This document shows positions 63,249 through 64,000 of a DNA stretch of 64,000 bases, in pieces. Origin of the DNA: Chelativorans sp. AA-79 (GTDB lineage: Bacteria > Pseudomonadota > Alphaproteobacteria > Rhizobiales > Rhizobiaceae). Location: positions 2,248,001-2,312,000 of the forward strand of contig NZ_CP120361.1 in the NCBI RefSeq assembly GCF_029457495.1, given 5' to 3'. The notes below the pieces were generated by a model. The model was not told the origin of the DNA and ran no database searches. It worked only from the letters and a program-made list of their open reading frames with translations. How positions within the stretch are numbered: the stretch's first letter is position 1; each line of letters starts with the position of its first letter. The translations under genes were made by a program, and so were the position numbers.

Positions 63249-63680
63249 CTATTCCTCCGCCGCCTCGTGGGCTTTCGGCCAATAGGTGCCGACGGACCAG
63301 ATATTGCCCTCGGGGTCGCGGCAGATGAACTCGCGGCTGCCATAGTCGCGGTCCACCGGGCCCTGGAGGATTTCCGCACCTTCCTTCACCGCGCGCTCAT
63401 GGACGAGGTCGACATCCTCGACCGCGACATAGGTGGATTTGCCGCCGTTCTCACCGGGGCCGCCAACCATCGCGCCATAGGCGTCGTCCGCCACCTGGCC
63501 GAGCATGACGATCGAGGAGCCGAGGGCGAGCTCGGCATGCACGACGGTGTTGCCTTCGCCGTAACGGGCATGGATGGAAAAGCCGAACACCTTGACCAGC
63601 CAGTCGATCATGGCGGCGGGGTCGCGATAGCGGAAGGTCGGGTAGACGCGCGGCGGCTGGATGGCAACGGATTTGCTCAT
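63249..63680 (-). CDS. VOC family (glyoxalase/bleomycin-resistance-like) protein
   Basis: A 143-aa vicinal-oxygen-chelate protein with two beta-alpha-beta-beta-beta units. It begins AIQPPRVYPTFRYRDPAAMIDWL and ends with the motif RDPEGNIWSVGTYWP. It shares the PhnB-like pattern FGFSIHARYGEGN. The substrate is unknown. The start at 63680 (MSKSVAI) was chosen over 63710. Convergent with cobQ. Confidence 0.87.
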   Translation of the reverse strand: MSKSVAIQPPRVYPTFRYRDPAAMIDWLVKVFGFSIHARYGEGNTVVHAELALGSSIVMLGQVADDAYGAMVGGPGENGGKSTYVAVEDVDLVHERAVKEGAEILQGPVDRDYGSREFICRDPEGNIWSVGTYWPKAHEAAEE

Positions 63681-63773
63681 GATGCACTCCTCAGCAGGAA
63701 GAGACGGCACAGGCTGCCTTCCACCAACGGTTTACCGCAGCAATCGTTGCTGCGAGGGCGTAACCGTCGCATC

Positions 63774-64000
63774 CTACACCTCCCTGGCCGGACGGGTCAT
63801 CCGTCCTTGCAGCGCATGCTGCAGGTCGGGTGCAGCGTCGACCAGGGCCCTGGCCGGCTCGGTCTCCGGGCGCGAGAGAACGGTCGCGGTGTTGCCCCGT
63901 TCGACGATCCTGCCTTCGTGCATCACCATCACCGTGTCGGTGACGGCGCGAGCGACGGTCAGGTCGTGGGTGATGAAGAGATAGGCCACGCCGAGCCGGT
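63774..64000 (-). CDS. Peptide-type ABC transporter ATP-binding protein (C-terminal end only)
   Basis: The last 75 codons of an ABC ATPase; the rest lies beyond the right edge. The fragment reads LGVAYLFITHDLTVARAVTDTV, which carries the H-loop histidine of the ABC fold, then VMVMHEGRIVERGNTATVL, typical of DppD/OppF-type subunits. The C-terminal tail is short, without the oligopeptide-transporter Cys motif, although it may be partial. Substrate unknown. Confidence 0.85.
   Translation of the reverse strand, partial: RLGVAYLFITHDLTVARAVTDTVMVMHEGRIVERGNTATVLSRPETEPARALVDAAPDLQHALQGRMTRPAREV

Overview
The window is high-GC, densely coded chromosomal DNA from an alphaproteobacterium, most likely a member of the Rhizobiales close to the Phyllobacteriaceae (Mesorhizobium/Aquamicrobium type). 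The evidence is a BA14K-type secreted protein, DUF1127 mini-proteins, an ExoD protein, an alpha-r14-type small RNA with three anti-Shine-Dalgarno loops, promoters of the EcfG/RpoE2 general-stress type, and gene pairs typical of that order. There is one tRNA (Lys-CUU), no rRNA and no CRISPR. One insertion sequence (IS630 family) was found. No phage or integrase was seen.

Layout. 1-4.5 kb: a GGDEF cyclase, an ArsC-like protein, a HerA-like ATPase, a DUF924 protein and a GNAT acetyltransferase. 4.6-7.2 kb: the branched-chain amino acid operon ilvI-ilvH, preceded by a leader peptide rich in Ile/Val/Leu and an intrinsic attenuator. 7.3-17.4 kb: mostly single housekeeping and accessory genes (LysE exporter, RecD-like helicase, pdxJ, the ytfG/HxlR divergent pair, GST, TetR, ilvC, BA14K, an EEP-family phosphodiesterase, a PhzF protein). 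17.5-19.9 kb: tRNA-Lys and a non-coding zone with two candidate small RNAs, flanking a lytic transglycosylase and a small conserved protein. 19.9-26.4 kb: tamA-tamB. 26.6-32.3 kb: two coupled unknown genes, a fatty-acid thiolase/multifunctional pair, and a stress SDR divergent from a DUF3008 protein. 32.4-37.4 kb: an IS630 copy sitting exactly at the stop codon of otsA, then the otsB-GH15-otsA trehalose operon on the minus strand. 37.5-41.4 kb: an aminotransferase, an XRE-cupin regulator, a nitroreductase and an EF-hand protein.

41.5-63.2 kb holds the most interesting content. It is a dispersed but coherent set for one-carbon removal from methylated amines, probably glycine betaine. It has an FAD/folate dimethylglycine/sarcosine dehydrogenase with a GlxA-type AraC regulator, an MttB-family methyltransferase without pyrrolysine, its corrinoid protein, a DHPS-like methyl-THF methyltransferase, a RACo-type corrinoid activator, DUF1638 and 'virulence factor' family proteins, a cobalamin-independent homocysteine methyltransferase (bmt) and the cobalamin biosynthesis gene cobQ. 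The MttB protein, the THF methyltransferase, the activator and Bmt all carry Arg-rich low-complexity tails. The two genes for methyl acceptors (THF, homocysteine) share an almost identical 22-bp palindrome upstream that resembles SahR/SamR sites. A second motif, GTCGC(A/T)AA, recurs upstream of the dehydrogenase, glxA and the mttB/corrinoid divergent promoter. The rest of this part holds LysR/DUF1127 genes, a stand-alone LigD polymerase, an entericidin, an NfeR-like PadR regulator and two valine-catabolism genes (mmsB, acyl-CoA dehydrogenase). The window ends inside a peptide-type ABC ATPase gene.
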